NCBI GenBank assembly: GCA_022841915.1
Contig: JALHQN010000009.1
Span: forward strand, 186,001 to 250,000
DNA length: 64,000 bases
DNA from: Burkholderiales bacterium
Lineage (GTDB): Bacteria > Pseudomonadota > Gammaproteobacteria > Burkholderiales > WYBJ01
Direction of reading: 5' to 3'
Position numbers and translations under genes: made by a program. The notes beneath the pieces were generated by a model. That model was not told the origin of the DNA, did not search any database, and worked only from the letters and a program-made list of their open reading frames with translations. Below, one piece after another: positions 18,225 to 26,220 of this stretch (positions within the stretch are counted from its first letter, which is position 1; the number at the start of each line of letters is the position of its first letter).

Positions 18225-18230
18225 TATGAT
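18225..18230 (+). promoter_or_regulatory. Predicted -10 box for lyase gene
   Basis: TATGAT matches the sigma70 -10 consensus in five of six positions. The -35 position at the palindrome is poor, consistent with a regulated promoter. The evidence is weak on its own. Confidence 0.35.
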
Positions 18231-18302
18231 ACACGACCAAGACGGGATGCCTGCCGATCGTGCGAGCAGGGTCTCGGTGGCCAGGGGATGAAAAGGAAAA
18301 CG

Positions 18303-19247
18303 ATGGATAGCACTTCGGGATCAGCCAGACTGCAGCAACTCATACATCGGCGCGACAAGGTACTCGTGGTGCTGCATCCACCGACCGCCGCGCACGCGCG
18401 CATCATGGAGCGCGCGGGCTGCGAGGCCGGCTTCGTCGGCACCGGCGGTGTCGTCGGCGCCTATACCGGCCTGGCCGACGTAGGCACGATGACCATGACC
18501 GAATGCGTCCAGGTCGCGGGCTGGATCGCGCAGGCCGTGAAGTTCCCGGTGATGATGGACGGCGATACCGGTCATGGCGGTGTCATGGCCGTTCGCCGGA
18601 TGATCCGGGAGTGCATCCGGGCCGGCATCTCGGGCGTGAGAATCGACGACCAGCCGATCGAAGGCAAGCGCAAGACGCAGAGCGCCGGCGTGGAGATCGT
18701 GTCGCGCGAACAGGCAATCGCGCGCTACCGCGCGGCGGTCGACATGAAGAACGAACTGGATCCGAACTTCGTCGTCATGGCGCAGTGCTACGCGCGCGAC
18801 GCCGCCAATGGCGGCCTCGACGAGGCGATCGATCGCCTGAAGGCCTACAAGGAAGAGGCCGGGGTCGACTGGGTGCAACTCGAGTCACCGCATACCGTCG
18901 CCGAAATCGAGCGAGCTCGGGCGGCGGTGTCGGGGCCGTTCTCGTTCATGAAGGGCAAGCTGCCGCGGTATCTGGGGCTCGACGAGCACCTCGCGCTCGG
19001 CGTGAACATCGCGTGGTACCCCGGCTTCACGCATCAGGTGACCTGGGCGGCGCTTTGGGACTTCATGGAAGACTTCAACAAGCAGGGCATCGCCGCCTGG
19101 GAAGCGTTCGTCGACAGCCGCAAGGACCGCCCCTATCCGACGCCCGATGTCGGCCCGGACGGAGAAGGCCTGCAAAAGCAGCAGGCCCTGGAACAGCGCT
19201 ATCTCAGCAGCATGGCAGCGAGCAAGTACGACCTCGACAAGCGCTAA
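18303..19247 (+). CDS. PEP mutase/isocitrate lyase superfamily enzyme
   Basis: A 314-residue TIM-barrel protein of the family containing 2-methylisocitrate lyase, 2,3-dimethylmalate lyase and oxaloacetate decarboxylase. The metal site DGDTGHGG is at residues 86-93, then IDDQP at 114-118. The catalytic-loop position that reads K(R/K)CGH in lyases is GKRKTQSAG here (121-129), so the usual Cys is absent and the reaction is uncertain. The frame is open far upstream, but AAGGA before the ATG at 18303 fixes the start. It is divergent from the catabolic operon and probably performs the final C-C cleavage or decarboxylation. Confidence 0.85.
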   Translation: MDSTSGSARLQQLIHRRDKVLVVLHPPTAAHARIMERAGCEAGFVGTGGVVGAYTGLADVGTMTMTECVQVAGWIAQAVKFPVMMDGDTGHGGVMAVRRMIRECIRAGISGVRIDDQPIEGKRKTQSAGVEIVSREQAIARYRAAVDMKNELDPNFVVMAQCYARDAANGGLDEAIDRLKAYKEEAGVDWVQLESPHTVAEIERARAAVSGPFSFMKGKLPRYLGLDEHLALGVNIAWYPGFTHQVTWAALWDFMEDFNKQGIAAWEAFVDSRKDRPYPTPDVGPDGEGLQKQQALEQRYLSSMAASKYDLDKR

Positions 19248-19259
19248 GGGAATCGTGCA

Positions 19260-19281
19260 GAGGGGGCTTAACGCCCCCCTC
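19260..19281. terminator. GC-rich hairpin between convergent genes
   Basis: GAGGGGGC and GCCCCCCTC arms, one C bulged, enclose TTAAC immediately after the lyase gene and before the convergent FKBP gene end. Likely bidirectional; there is no T-tract. Confidence 0.55.
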
Positions 19282-19304
19282 GATACCGCTCTATGCCACC
19301 AGGC

Positions 19305-19658
19305 TCAGACGCCCAGCAGTTCTACTTCGAACAGCAGCGTGGCGTTGGGCGGAATCACGCCGCCTGCCCCGCGCGCGCCATACCCGAGCGCCGCGGGAAT
19401 GATGAGACGGCGCGTGCCGCCGACTTTCATGCCCGCCACACCCTCGTCCCAGCCGCGGATCACGTGACCGGCACCCAGCGGAAACTCGAACGGATCGCCG
19501 CGATCCTTGCTCGAGTCGAACTTCGCCCCGGCCTGCTCGTTCTCGTAGAGCCAGCCCGTGTAATGCACGCTGACATGCTGACCCGGTGCGGCGACTTCTC
19601 CCGATCCCACGACGACATCCTCGATCTGCAATCCCGATGCGGTAGTGCTGTAACCCAT
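19305..19658 (-). CDS. FKBP-type peptidyl-prolyl isomerase
   Basis: A 117-residue single-domain FKBP catalysing cis/trans isomerisation of X-Pro bonds. Hallmarks are VSVHYTGWLYENEQAGAKFDSS, FPLGAGHVIRGWDEGVAGM and RLIIPAALGYGARGAGGVIPPNATLLFEVELL. It has no signal peptide and so is cytoplasmic. The ATG at 19658 is chosen over an upstream frame extension because AAGGAG lies before it and the domain starts there. Confidence 0.95.
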   Translation of the reverse strand: MGYSTTASGLQIEDVVVGSGEVAAPGQHVSVHYTGWLYENEQAGAKFDSSKDRGDPFEFPLGAGHVIRGWDEGVAGMKVGGTRRLIIPAALGYGARGAGGVIPPNATLLFEVELLGV

Positions 19659-19856
19659 GAGCAGCTCCTTTTGGAAAGGCTGCGACGATAGCACGCCCGA
19701 GCGACCCCGCGCCAACGGGGCCGGCGTACGTGCAACGCGAACCGAAGGCCGTCGATCGTTTGCCGCAGCCCAGGGGCTGGACTAGACTGTCCCAACCAAC
19801 AGCTTTGTGCACGCTCGCACTTCGCACCGAATCCCCACGTTCCCACGGAGAACGCC

Positions 19857-20834
19857 ATGAGCGCTTGGTACACGGACAATTCGGCTTCCATCGGACGCAC
19901 CCCGCTGGTTCAACTCAACCGGATCACCGACGGCGCCAAGGCCACGGTGCTCGCCAAGATCGAAGGACGCAATCCGGCCTATTCGGTGAAGTGCCGCATC
20001 GGCGCAGCCATGATCTGGGATGCTGAGAAGCGCGGGCTGCTCGGACCGGGCAAGGAACTGGTCGAACCCACCAGCGGCAACACCGGGATCGCGCTCGCAT
20101 TCGTCGCGGCCGCTCGTGGAATTCCACTGACATTGACCATGCCGGAGACAATGAGCATCGAACGCCGCAAGCTGCTCCTGGCCTATGGCGCGAAGCTCCA
20201 CCTGACCGAAGGCGCACGCGGCATGGGCGGCGCGATTGCGAAGGCAGAGGAGATCGCCGCCTCGGACCCGTCTCGCTACGTGCTGCTGCAACAGTTCAAG
20301 AATCCGGCCAACCCCGCCATTCACGAAGCAACCACCGGGCCGGAAATCTGGGAAGACACCGCAGGCGAGATCGATATCCTGGTCGCAGGCGTAGGCACGG
20401 GAGGCACGATCACCGGCGTCTCGCGCTACATCAAGAACACGCGCGGCAAGCGAATCCTCTCGGTGGCCGTGGAACCCACTGCCAGCCCGGTGATCACGCA
20501 AACGCGCAACGGCGAACCGGTCAAGCCCTCGCCCCACAAGATCCAGGGCATCGGCGCCGGGTTCGTGCCCGCGGTGCTCGATCTGTCGCTGGTCGATTCG
20601 GTCGAGCAGGTCAGCAACGAAGATGCGATTTCGTTTGCCCGCCGCTTGGCCCGAGAGGAAGGCATACTGTCCGGGATTTCCTGCGGCGCCGCAGCCGCCG
20701 TGGCCGTGCGTCTGGCCCAGCGGCCCGAGAATGCCGGCAAGACCATCGTGACGATCCTGCCCGACTCGGGCGAACGTTATTTGAGCTCCGCACTCTTCGA
20801 AGGCATGTTCGACGCCTCGGGCCTGCCTACCTGA
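19857..20834 (+). CDS. cysK: Cysteine synthase A (O-acetylserine sulfhydrylase)
   Basis: A 325-residue PLP enzyme making cysteine from O-acetylserine and sulfide. The PLP lysine is in [17 protein letters not shown], substrate loop [17 protein letters not shown], phosphate cup [16 protein letters not shown] and CysE-recognition region [12 protein letters not shown]. The match to E. coli CysK is close throughout, including length. CGGAGAAC precedes the ATG. It lies beside a CysH-like gene and cysB, forming a sulfur-assimilation neighbourhood. Confidence 0.97.
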   Translation: MSAWYTDNSASIGRTPLVQLNRITDGAKATVLAKIEGRNPAYSVKCRIGAAMIWDAEKRGLLGPGKELVEPTSGNTGIALAFVAAARGIPLTLTMPETMSIERRKLLLAYGAKLHLTEGARGMGGAIAKAEEIAASDPSRYVLLQQFKNPANPAIHEATTGPEIWEDTAGEIDILVAGVGTGGTITGVSRYIKNTRGKRILSVAVEPTASPVITQTRNGEPVKPSPHKIQGIGAGFVPAVLDLSLVDSVEQVSNEDAISFARRLAREEGILSGISCGAAAAVAVRLAQRPENAGKTIVTILPDSGERYLSSALFEGMFDASGLPT

Positions 20835-20850
20835 CTTCCCCCGCGCGTCT

Positions 20851-20875
20851 CGACGGCCTCATCCTCAAGCCGTCG
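20851..20875. terminator. Hairpin between cysK and CysH-like gene
   Basis: CGACGGC and GCCGTCG, 7-bp perfect arms with an 11-base loop, overlap the 3' end of the CysH-like gene and follow cysK. Plausible bidirectional terminator. Confidence 0.45.
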
Positions 20876-21449
20876 GCGCGACAGCGGGAGTTTCGGGCGC
20901 AAGGCCGCACGCCCGCTCTCCACGAGGCGCCGGATTCGGCAAGTCCCAGCGCTCGGCATAAGCCCGCACTTGCGCGGCGCTCCAGCCAGCGAGGGGTTGG
21001 CACAGCATCCGCTGCAGCTGGTCGTTCCAGCGCAGCGCCTGCAATGCCTCGGGCTCGATCGCACGCTCCAGTCGATCGCTGACGACCAGCGCGCGACATC
21101 CCGCCTGCCAGGCAGGCGCGATACTGCCGCTGCGACCGGGATGCGTTCGCTGCAGTGACCCGATCGGCTGCAGATCCGACGCCATGCGCCAGCTCGAAAG
21201 CACGTAGCGCCCGCGAATGAGCTTCACCAGCGAGTCGACCTCTTCGCCCCCCATCGAGCGATCCATCACGACGACGTTCACCGGAAGACGATAGCGACCG
21301 ATCAAGTCCAGCACCACCAGATCTTCCGCACGAAACCGACATTCGAATACCGCAGGGCTATACGCCAGCGCCAAGTGAGAGAGCAGGCTGCCTGCGTGCG
21401 CGCTGCGCTTGTCGAGCGAACGCACGTCGAAATCGGTCAATTCGGTCAT
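20865..21449 (-). CDS. Degenerate CysH-like protein (PAPS reductase fold, catalytic motifs lost)
   Basis: A 194-residue protein. LLSHLALAYSPAVFECRFRAEDLVVLDLIG aligns by eye with the N-terminal nucleotide-binding part of APS/PAPS reductases (YSPAV..SxGAEDxVLxDxI), and LCQPLAGWSAAQVRAYAERWDLP resembles the C-terminal NPL-DWS-x-DVWxYI segment. The SxG loop is replaced by CRFR, the RR-x-Q-S type motif is absent, and no ECGLH catalytic tail exists, so reductase activity is unlikely. GGAGG five bases upstream supports the ATG at 21449. It is divergent from cysB across 116 bases. A regulatory or binding-only role is inference. Confidence 0.65.
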   Translation of the reverse strand: MTELTDFDVRSLDKRSAHAGSLLSHLALAYSPAVFECRFRAEDLVVLDLIGRYRLPVNVVVMDRSMGGEEVDSLVKLIRGRYVLSSWRMASDLQPIGSLQRTHPGRSGSIAPAWQAGCRALVVSDRLERAIEPEALQALRWNDQLQRMLCQPLAGWSAAQVRAYAERWDLPNPAPRGERACGLAPETPAVAPTA

Positions 21450-21503
21450 CGGAGCCTCCGTGTCGCCGTTGAAGCGGCAGAGGGGGAAATCTACTAACAT
21501 CCG

Positions 21504-21545
21504 TTCATGCATGAAACGAATGAATCCGAATACCGATATCCGGAT
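21504..21545. promoter_or_regulatory. Two inverted repeats between CysH-like gene and cysB
   Basis: TTCATGCATGAA (21504-21515) is a perfect 12-bp palindrome. ATCCG-ATA...TAT-CGGAT (21524-21545) is an imperfect 22-bp inverted repeat with 18 matching positions. Both sit in the 116-base divergent promoter region, the expected place for CysB autoregulation and control of the CysH-like gene. Confidence 0.5.
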
Positions 21546-21565
21546 TTCTTCTATGCGGGTGGAGC

Positions 21566-22507
21566 ATGAACTTTCAGCAGCTGCGGTCGGTGCGTGAAGC
21601 GGTTCGGCGCGGCTACAACCTCACCGAGGTGGCCGAGGCGTTGTTCACCTCGCAGCCGGGCGTCAGCCGTCAGATCCGCGACCTCGAAGAAGAACTCGGC
21701 GTCACCATTTTCGAGCGCCATGGCAAACGCCTGACGGGGTTGACCGAGCCGGGGCGCGAAATCGTCCGCATCATCGAGCGGCTGCTGGTCGAACACGAGA
21801 ACCTGCGCACCGCCGGACAAGAGTATTCCGATCAAACCGCCGGGTCACTCACCATCGCCACCACGCACACGCAGGCCCGTTACGCGCTACCCAGCGTCAT
21901 TCGCCGGTTCAGAAATCGCTATCCGGACGTCAAGCTGCATTTGCACCAGAGCGCGCCGCACGAGATCGCCCAAACAGTGCGCGAGGGCAAAGCGGATATC
22001 GGCATCGCGACGGAGGCGCTCGACGGCTATGCCGACCTGCTGACCTTTCCCTGCTATCAATGGAACCACGTGGTCGTCGTTCCGCCCGACCACGCGCTGC
22101 TCGACACCGTCCCGTTGACGTTGCCGGTGCTGGCTCGGCATCCATTGATCACCTACGAAACGGGCTACACCGGCCGTCCCCACATCGACGAGGCTTTCGC
22201 CAAGCAGGCGCTCGCACCAGACGTCGTGCTCACTGCCATGGATGCGGACGTCATCAAGACCTACGTGGCCGACGGGCTGGGCGTCGGCATCATCGCCTCC
22301 ATGGCTTACGACCCCGCGACGGACCGCGGCTTGCGATCCATCGAGGCTCGCCACCTCTTCGCAACCAACATGACCCGACTCGCCGTGCGTCGAGGCGCCT
22401 GCCTGCGAGGCTTCACCTACGCACTGATCGAACTGTTCGCTCCCCAGTTGACTCGCAGCGCCATCGAGAAGGTGATGCGCGAGCAGGCGGACGACTACGC
22501 CATCTGA
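21566..22507 (+). CDS. cysB: CysB-type LysR transcriptional regulator
   Basis: A 313-residue LysR protein. The N-terminal HTH (MNFQQLRSVREAVRRGYNLTEVAEALFTSQPGVSRQIRDLE) is the CysB/Cbl signature, and the effector domain has TIATTHTQARYALP, characteristic of CysB and its relatives, with a Thr-rich sulfate/thiosulfate pocket. It activates sulfate-assimilation genes with N-acetylserine as inducer in enterics. GTGGAG precedes the ATG. The neighbouring cysK and CysH-like gene are likely targets. A Cbl/SsuR-type homologue regulating sulfonate use cannot be excluded. Confidence 0.93.
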   Translation: MNFQQLRSVREAVRRGYNLTEVAEALFTSQPGVSRQIRDLEEELGVTIFERHGKRLTGLTEPGREIVRIIERLLVEHENLRTAGQEYSDQTAGSLTIATTHTQARYALPSVIRRFRNRYPDVKLHLHQSAPHEIAQTVREGKADIGIATEALDGYADLLTFPCYQWNHVVVVPPDHALLDTVPLTLPVLARHPLITYETGYTGRPHIDEAFAKQALAPDVVLTAMDADVIKTYVADGLGVGIIASMAYDPATDRGLRSIEARHLFATNMTRLAVRRGACLRGFTYALIELFAPQLTRSAIEKVMREQADDYAI

Positions 22508-22570
22508 AGCGCTTGCTGTGGGGACGAGCCATCCTCGCCAATGGCCCTCACGCCGAGCACGACGCCCGAA

Positions 22571-23014
22571 TTACCGCTTCTCCACTCTGGAAGCTGCGGC
22601 ACTGGGCCGGGAAACATCGCGCACCACATCCGCCGCCATTTCATCGCTCGCATGCAAAGCGATGTCCGCCTGAGCCAACATCCCGCAACAGCACCCATCG
22701 TCGTCGACCACGGGCAGCCGCCGCACTTGATTGATCTCCATGATGCGGCAACAGGCGTCGATCATGGTATCGGGCGTCACCGTGACCGCAGGACTGGACA
22801 TGACCTCTCGCACGGCGGTATCGATCGCCCGGGAACGCGCAATCACTCGGCAAACGATGTCGCGGTCGGTGAGCACCCCGATCGGTTTTCCTCCGACATC
22901 GAGCACCGGGATCTCCCCGCAATCATGCTTCGCCATCAACCCGGCCACGTCCCGGACCCTGTCCTCGGGCGAGCAGACTACCGGGTCTTCGCTCATCAGG
23001 TCTCGAACTTGCAT
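22571..23014 (-). CDS. CBS-domain pair protein
   Basis: A 147-residue cytoplasmic protein consisting of two CBS motifs: MQVRDLMSEDPVVCSPED...PIGVLTDRDIVCRVIAR and VMSSPAVTVTPD...RRLPVVDDDG...LAQADIAL. Such tandem CBS proteins bind adenine nucleotides and act as energy or stress sensors. AAGGAG precedes the ATG at 23014; the frame upstream of this has no coding character. It is divergent from the glycine-zipper stress protein gene, suggesting a shared stress-responsive region (23015-23238). Confidence 0.92.
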   Translation of the reverse strand: MQVRDLMSEDPVVCSPEDRVRDVAGLMAKHDCGEIPVLDVGGKPIGVLTDRDIVCRVIARSRAIDTAVREVMSSPAVTVTPDTMIDACCRIMEINQVRRLPVVDDDGCCCGMLAQADIALHASDEMAADVVRDVSRPSAAASRVEKR

Positions 23015-23238
23015 GGAGATCTCCTTGCCTCGCGGAAACGCCCCGACCACCGCAAATCCCGTGCGCGTACCTGACTCTTTTCGCTTTGGACTCTCTGCGC
23101 CGGGCGCCGTCGCATGAGTGCTTGGCGCAACCCCATTGAAACGCCTCGGCGGGTGCCGGCAGTGGCACGCCGTTTGCGGTCGCTTTGAACGCAGTCCCAA
23201 TCCAGTCGCAAACGAATTTTCGAACCAAGGAGCAACTC

Positions 23239-23784
23239 ATGACCGACGTAGCAGCCACCAGCTTTACACGACCTCGTTCCATGGTCACCGGCCTTTTCCG
23301 AGACCGCGAAGACGCCGAACGCGCCATGGGTACACTTTCCAGTCGCGGCTACACGGAGCGCGATATCAATCTTGCCATGTCCGACGACACCCGCAAGCGG
23401 CACTTCGCACCCGATGGACGCGAAACGGAACTCGGCAACAAGGCCGCTGAAGGCGCCGGGGTCGGGGGTGCGATCGGCGCCTCCGTAGGCGCCATCGCAG
23501 CGGCCTTGGCCGCCGTCGGCACCTCCATCGCGATTCCCGGACTCGGACTGGTCCTCGCCGGGCCGGCGGCCGCGGCGATTGCAGGCGCCGGGGCCGGGGG
23601 CATCGCAGGCGGCGTCATCGGCGCCTTGATCGGCTGGGGCATCCCGGAAGAGCGCATCAAGCACTACGAGTCCGGCATCAAGGAAGGCGGCATCGTGATG
23701 GGCGTGACGCCAAGAAGCGACGAGGATGCCGAATACATCGAGCAGGAATGGAAGACGCATCGCGGCGAACACGTGTATCGTTGA
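23239..23784 (+). CDS. Glycine-zipper general-stress protein
   Basis: A 181-residue protein. An N-terminal ~60-residue YflT-like/17M domain (VTGLFRDREDAERAMGTLSSRGY) is followed by a long Gly/Ala-rich hydrophobic hairpin (residues ~75-140, with GAGVGGAIGASVG repeats) that should insert in or associate with a membrane. It ends with a C-terminal segment similar to the N-terminal fold (GGIVMGVTPRSDEDAEYIEQEW). AAGGAG precedes the ATG. Homologues are induced by stress in proteobacteria; the molecular role is unknown. It is followed by a strong hairpin. Confidence 0.8.
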   Translation: MTDVAATSFTRPRSMVTGLFRDREDAERAMGTLSSRGYTERDINLAMSDDTRKRHFAPDGRETELGNKAAEGAGVGGAIGASVGAIAAALAAVGTSIAIPGLGLVLAGPAAAAIAGAGAGGIAGGVIGALIGWGIPEERIKHYESGIKEGGIVMGVTPRSDEDAEYIEQEWKTHRGEHVYR

Positions 23785-23830
23785 CGCGCGCGCGTACATC
23801 GCCAACGTTCGAGCCTCGATCCCCGAAGGG

Positions 23831-23870
23831 CAACGATGCCGGCCGTCCCTGTCGACGGCCGGCGCTCGTT
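23831..23870. terminator. Strong hairpin after stress protein gene
   Basis: GCCGGCCGT (23838-23846) and ACGGCCGGC (23855-23863) form a perfect 9-bp stem, extended by CAACG (23831-23835) pairing with CGTTG. It lies between convergent genes and probably terminates both. Confidence 0.7.
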
Positions 23871-23956
23871 GTCGATGCCGTTGCGCACTGGTTCGACCTT
23901 AGGCAAGCAAGCCACTCAGGTGCTTGACAGGCCGGCTTCACTCCGGCGAAGGCTGT

Positions 23957-25045
23957 TCAAAGCGCCTTGCGCAGCAGTGCGTGAACCCGCTCGACGATCG
24001 CCGCTTCCTCGCTCACCAATGGACGCGCAAGGTTCGCGTACCGAAGATACATGCCCATGGCTTTGATGCTTTCTTCATAGAGTGCAGCCAACCGGTCGCG
24101 GCTGGGCGGATGGGTGCTTGTCATCGCGCTGGACAACTGCGCGCCCTCCGCTTCCTGTATGCATCTTGCTACCAAGCTCTCGAGGATGAAGAAGATCATC
24201 GGCGCGGCGAGTGCCGACAGCAGTTCGACGCCCTGCCCTGCGACACGGGCATCATGCTCGCCCTCGTCGATGATCTGCTTGATGGCGTGGAGCGACCGCC
24301 CGCCCAGGAGCAGCGAGAATCCGATCGCATCGGCCTCGAATTCCTGCTGCCAGGATTTGTCGATCACGGGCACTTCGCGCCCATCGCCCACCGGAAGCAT
24401 GCGACTTTGGGCTGCAGGCATGTCCAGATGTCCAGCCAGCAAGTGACCGAACTCGTGGGCCACCACGAAGTCGCCGCACGCACGCTGCAGTGCATGGCTG
24501 AGCATCGCAGCGGGGCCGCCCGCAACGGGCTGCGGTCCTGCCGCCGGGTCCCGATGCAGGACGTAGGCCGCGATGGCCTGACCGATCAGGTCGAGTTCCT
24601 CCGCCCCCACGGGATCGCGCATGCAGAGCGCAACCAGGACCTGTCTGAAAAAGTACGACAAGCCCGAGTTCACTAGGATCAGATAACCGTGCTCTGTCCG
24701 TCGCGCCTCGGCATTGAGCGAGCCAGTGGGGAAATCCCCCACGAACACCTCGTGCCTCAAGGCATCGGCATAGGCGCTGGACGCGATCGCCGCCACTACC
24801 GTGCGCCGACTGCGCTCGAGAAGAATCTCCGCAGGGTGGCGCTGCTCGTCGGCGGCGCCCGCACGCTCCTTGGCAAGCAACTCGTCGAGGTACGCCGCGG
24901 CCGCCTGGTCGCCGGCTCGGCGATGAGCTTCGATCATTCGAAGCAGCATGTCGATCCTGAGTTCGGCTGCGTTCGCCGGCGGCTTTCTCGGCTCGATGCC
25001 GAACTGCGCAAGAAAGCGCAGGTAATCGCCGCGAACGCCCTCCAC
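23957..25045 (-). CDS. M48-like zinc metallopeptidase
   Basis: About 362 residues. The zinc motif HEFGH is at residues 197-201 (VVAHEFGHLLAGHL), followed by EFEADAIGF near 235-242 carrying the third ligand, and THPPSRDRL near 311-319, all typical of M48/Oma87-like peptidases. A hydrophobic patch (LLSALAAPMIFFILESL) may contact membrane. The start is a GTG at 25045 with TGAGG before it, just past the stop of the small membrane protein; the open frame upstream is antisense noise. It is last of a four-gene minus-strand cluster with the lysozyme and lipoprotein. Its role is unknown. Confidence 0.8.
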   Translation of the reverse strand: MEGVRGDYLRFLAQFGIEPRKPPANAAELRIDMLLRMIEAHRRAGDQAAAAYLDELLAKERAGAADEQRHPAEILLERSRRTVVAAIASSAYADALRHEVFVGDFPTGSLNAEARRTEHGYLILVNSGLSYFFRQVLVALCMRDPVGAEELDLIGQAIAAYVLHRDPAAGPQPVAGGPAAMLSHALQRACGDFVVAHEFGHLLAGHLDMPAAQSRMLPVGDGREVPVIDKSWQQEFEADAIGFSLLLGGRSLHAIKQIIDEGEHDARVAGQGVELLSALAAPMIFFILESLVARCIQEAEGAQLSSAMTSTHPPSRDRLAALYEESIKAMGMYLRYANLARPLVSEEAAIVERVHALLRKAL

Positions 25046-25053
25046 GACCGACC

Positions 25054-25404
25054 TCAGCCGTCTGAGCTTTCGGACGCGGGGCCCGGCATGCACAACTTCT
25101 CGACCCCGACGCGAACGATCAGCACCGCGACCGTCACCGGAGCCACCGAATAAAATACGGCCGCCAGCATGTCGGCGATGGTGGTCACGAGTTTTTCGAG
25201 GTTCGTCTCCTTCAGCAGTTGCGGCGCATGGGGACAAACGAGTTCGCGGATCTTGTTCAGGTTCGCCTGAAGCCAGGCGCGTCCCAGCGCGATCAATTCG
25301 GCCCTGCTGCGAGGCAGCGCCGACCGGCCAACGAGACTCTCGCCGATGCTCGCGAGCAGATCGTCCTCCGAGAACGAAAGCAAATCCGGGCCAGGTGGTT
25401 GCAT
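25054..25404 (-). CDS. Small membrane protein of lysozyme cluster
   Basis: A 116-residue protein I do not recognise. It has an N-terminal acidic region, then helix KIRELVCPHAPQLLKETNLEKL and one hydrophobic segment (ILAAVFYSVAPVTVAVLIVRVGVE as spelled around residues 78-103) likely to span the membrane, and a short tail. GGAGAT precedes the ATG. The metallopeptidase start lies 8 bases beyond its stop, which suggests a functional pair, for instance a membrane anchor for the peptidase. Confidence 0.6.
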   Translation of the reverse strand: MQPPGPDLLSFSEDDLLASIGESLVGRSALPRSRAELIALGRAWLQANLNKIRELVCPHAPQLLKETNLEKLVTTIADMLAAVFYSVAPVTVAVLIVRVGVEKLCMPGPASESSDG

Positions 25405-25479
25405 CGAGATCTCCTTCTTCGAGCAAGCGTCGTGTCACGCGCATCAGTGCTCGCGCAATCGGCGCAAAATGTCCGCGTT

Positions 25480-26220
25480 CTATTTTGAAGCTCCGGGCGG
25501 ACGAGCATCCGACTCGGGCGGCTGCTCGCTCACCTGCCGCTGCTCGACTGTGCGCCACACACCATCGACCAGGCGCTTCACTTCGAACAGATACGTGCCC
25601 GGCGCCTGGTACGTCTTCTCCTCCTGGCGCACGAGCACCGGCCGGCCCTCTGCAAATACATAGATGCTGCTGCCGTAGCGTGTAGCGCCCTCTCGCCAAT
25701 CCGAACGGATCTCGCGTCGCACCGGGTCGAAGTGCGCAGACGGGATGTCATTCAGCCCGGGACTGCCCACGAATTTTCCCGAGGGCGGATCGAACAGCCA
25801 ATGCAAATACGCGGTGCCTGGCCCCGCACTTCGAAACTCGACGAGTCGAATGTCCTTGTAGCCGTCGAAGTTCATGTCCAGCACTTCGAGCGAAGGCATT
25901 TCTGCGGTCATCGGCGTATCGGTCGCCAAGCCGCCGATCACTTGATCCGGCTCGACGGCCGAATCCCGACGGATCTCGATGCGCTCGACGCGGATGGATG
26001 CGCCCGGGCCGCCGGTCGTGTCGCCGATGAGCGTGAACTCGAATTCGGGAAGGCTCGGGTGGATGCGCGCACGCGTCGTCGGGCCGCCCGCGACTTCGCC
26101 GCGAGTCGTCGGCGGCGCAGCACCGCTCACCGCAGCCGGCGCCTGCCTCGCGTCGTCGCCGCAAGCGCCAAGGCAAATGCAGCACAGGGCAGCCTTGAGG
26201 ATCGTCCCCTGACCGGGCAT
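25480..26220 (-). CDS. XAC2610-like lipoprotein, probable lysozyme immunity protein
   Basis: A 246-residue lipoprotein: the N-terminal signal ends in lipobox LGAC with acylated Cys20 followed by Gly, predicting outer-membrane sorting. Residues ~55-200 match the XAC2610 pattern: DMNFDGYKD (115-123, Ca-binding loop D115-N117-D119-D123), WLFDPPSGKF, ARYG-type region (ATRYGSSIYVF). In Xanthomonas, XAC2610 is the periplasmic inhibitor of the GH19 lysozyme effector XAC2609 (established). Here the ATG directly abuts the stop of a GH19 lysozyme gene (TAG-ATG, no gap). An immunity role is inference from this match. Confidence 0.8.
   Translation of the reverse strand: MPGQGTILKAALCCICLGACGDDARQAPAAVSGAAPPTTRGEVAGGPTTRARIHPSLPEFEFTLIGDTTGGPGASIRVERIEIRRDSAVEPDQVIGGLATDTPMTAEMPSLEVLDMNFDGYKDIRLVEFRSAGPGTAYLHWLFDPPSGKFVGSPGLNDIPSAHFDPVRREIRSDWREGATRYGSSIYVFAEGRPVLVRQEEKTYQAPGTYLFEVKRLVDGVWRTVEQRQVSEQPPESDARPPGASK

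Noticed and set aside
20865-21449. Functional PAPS/APS reductase
   Set aside because: Catalytic ECGLH tail and nucleotide-binding motifs are missing.
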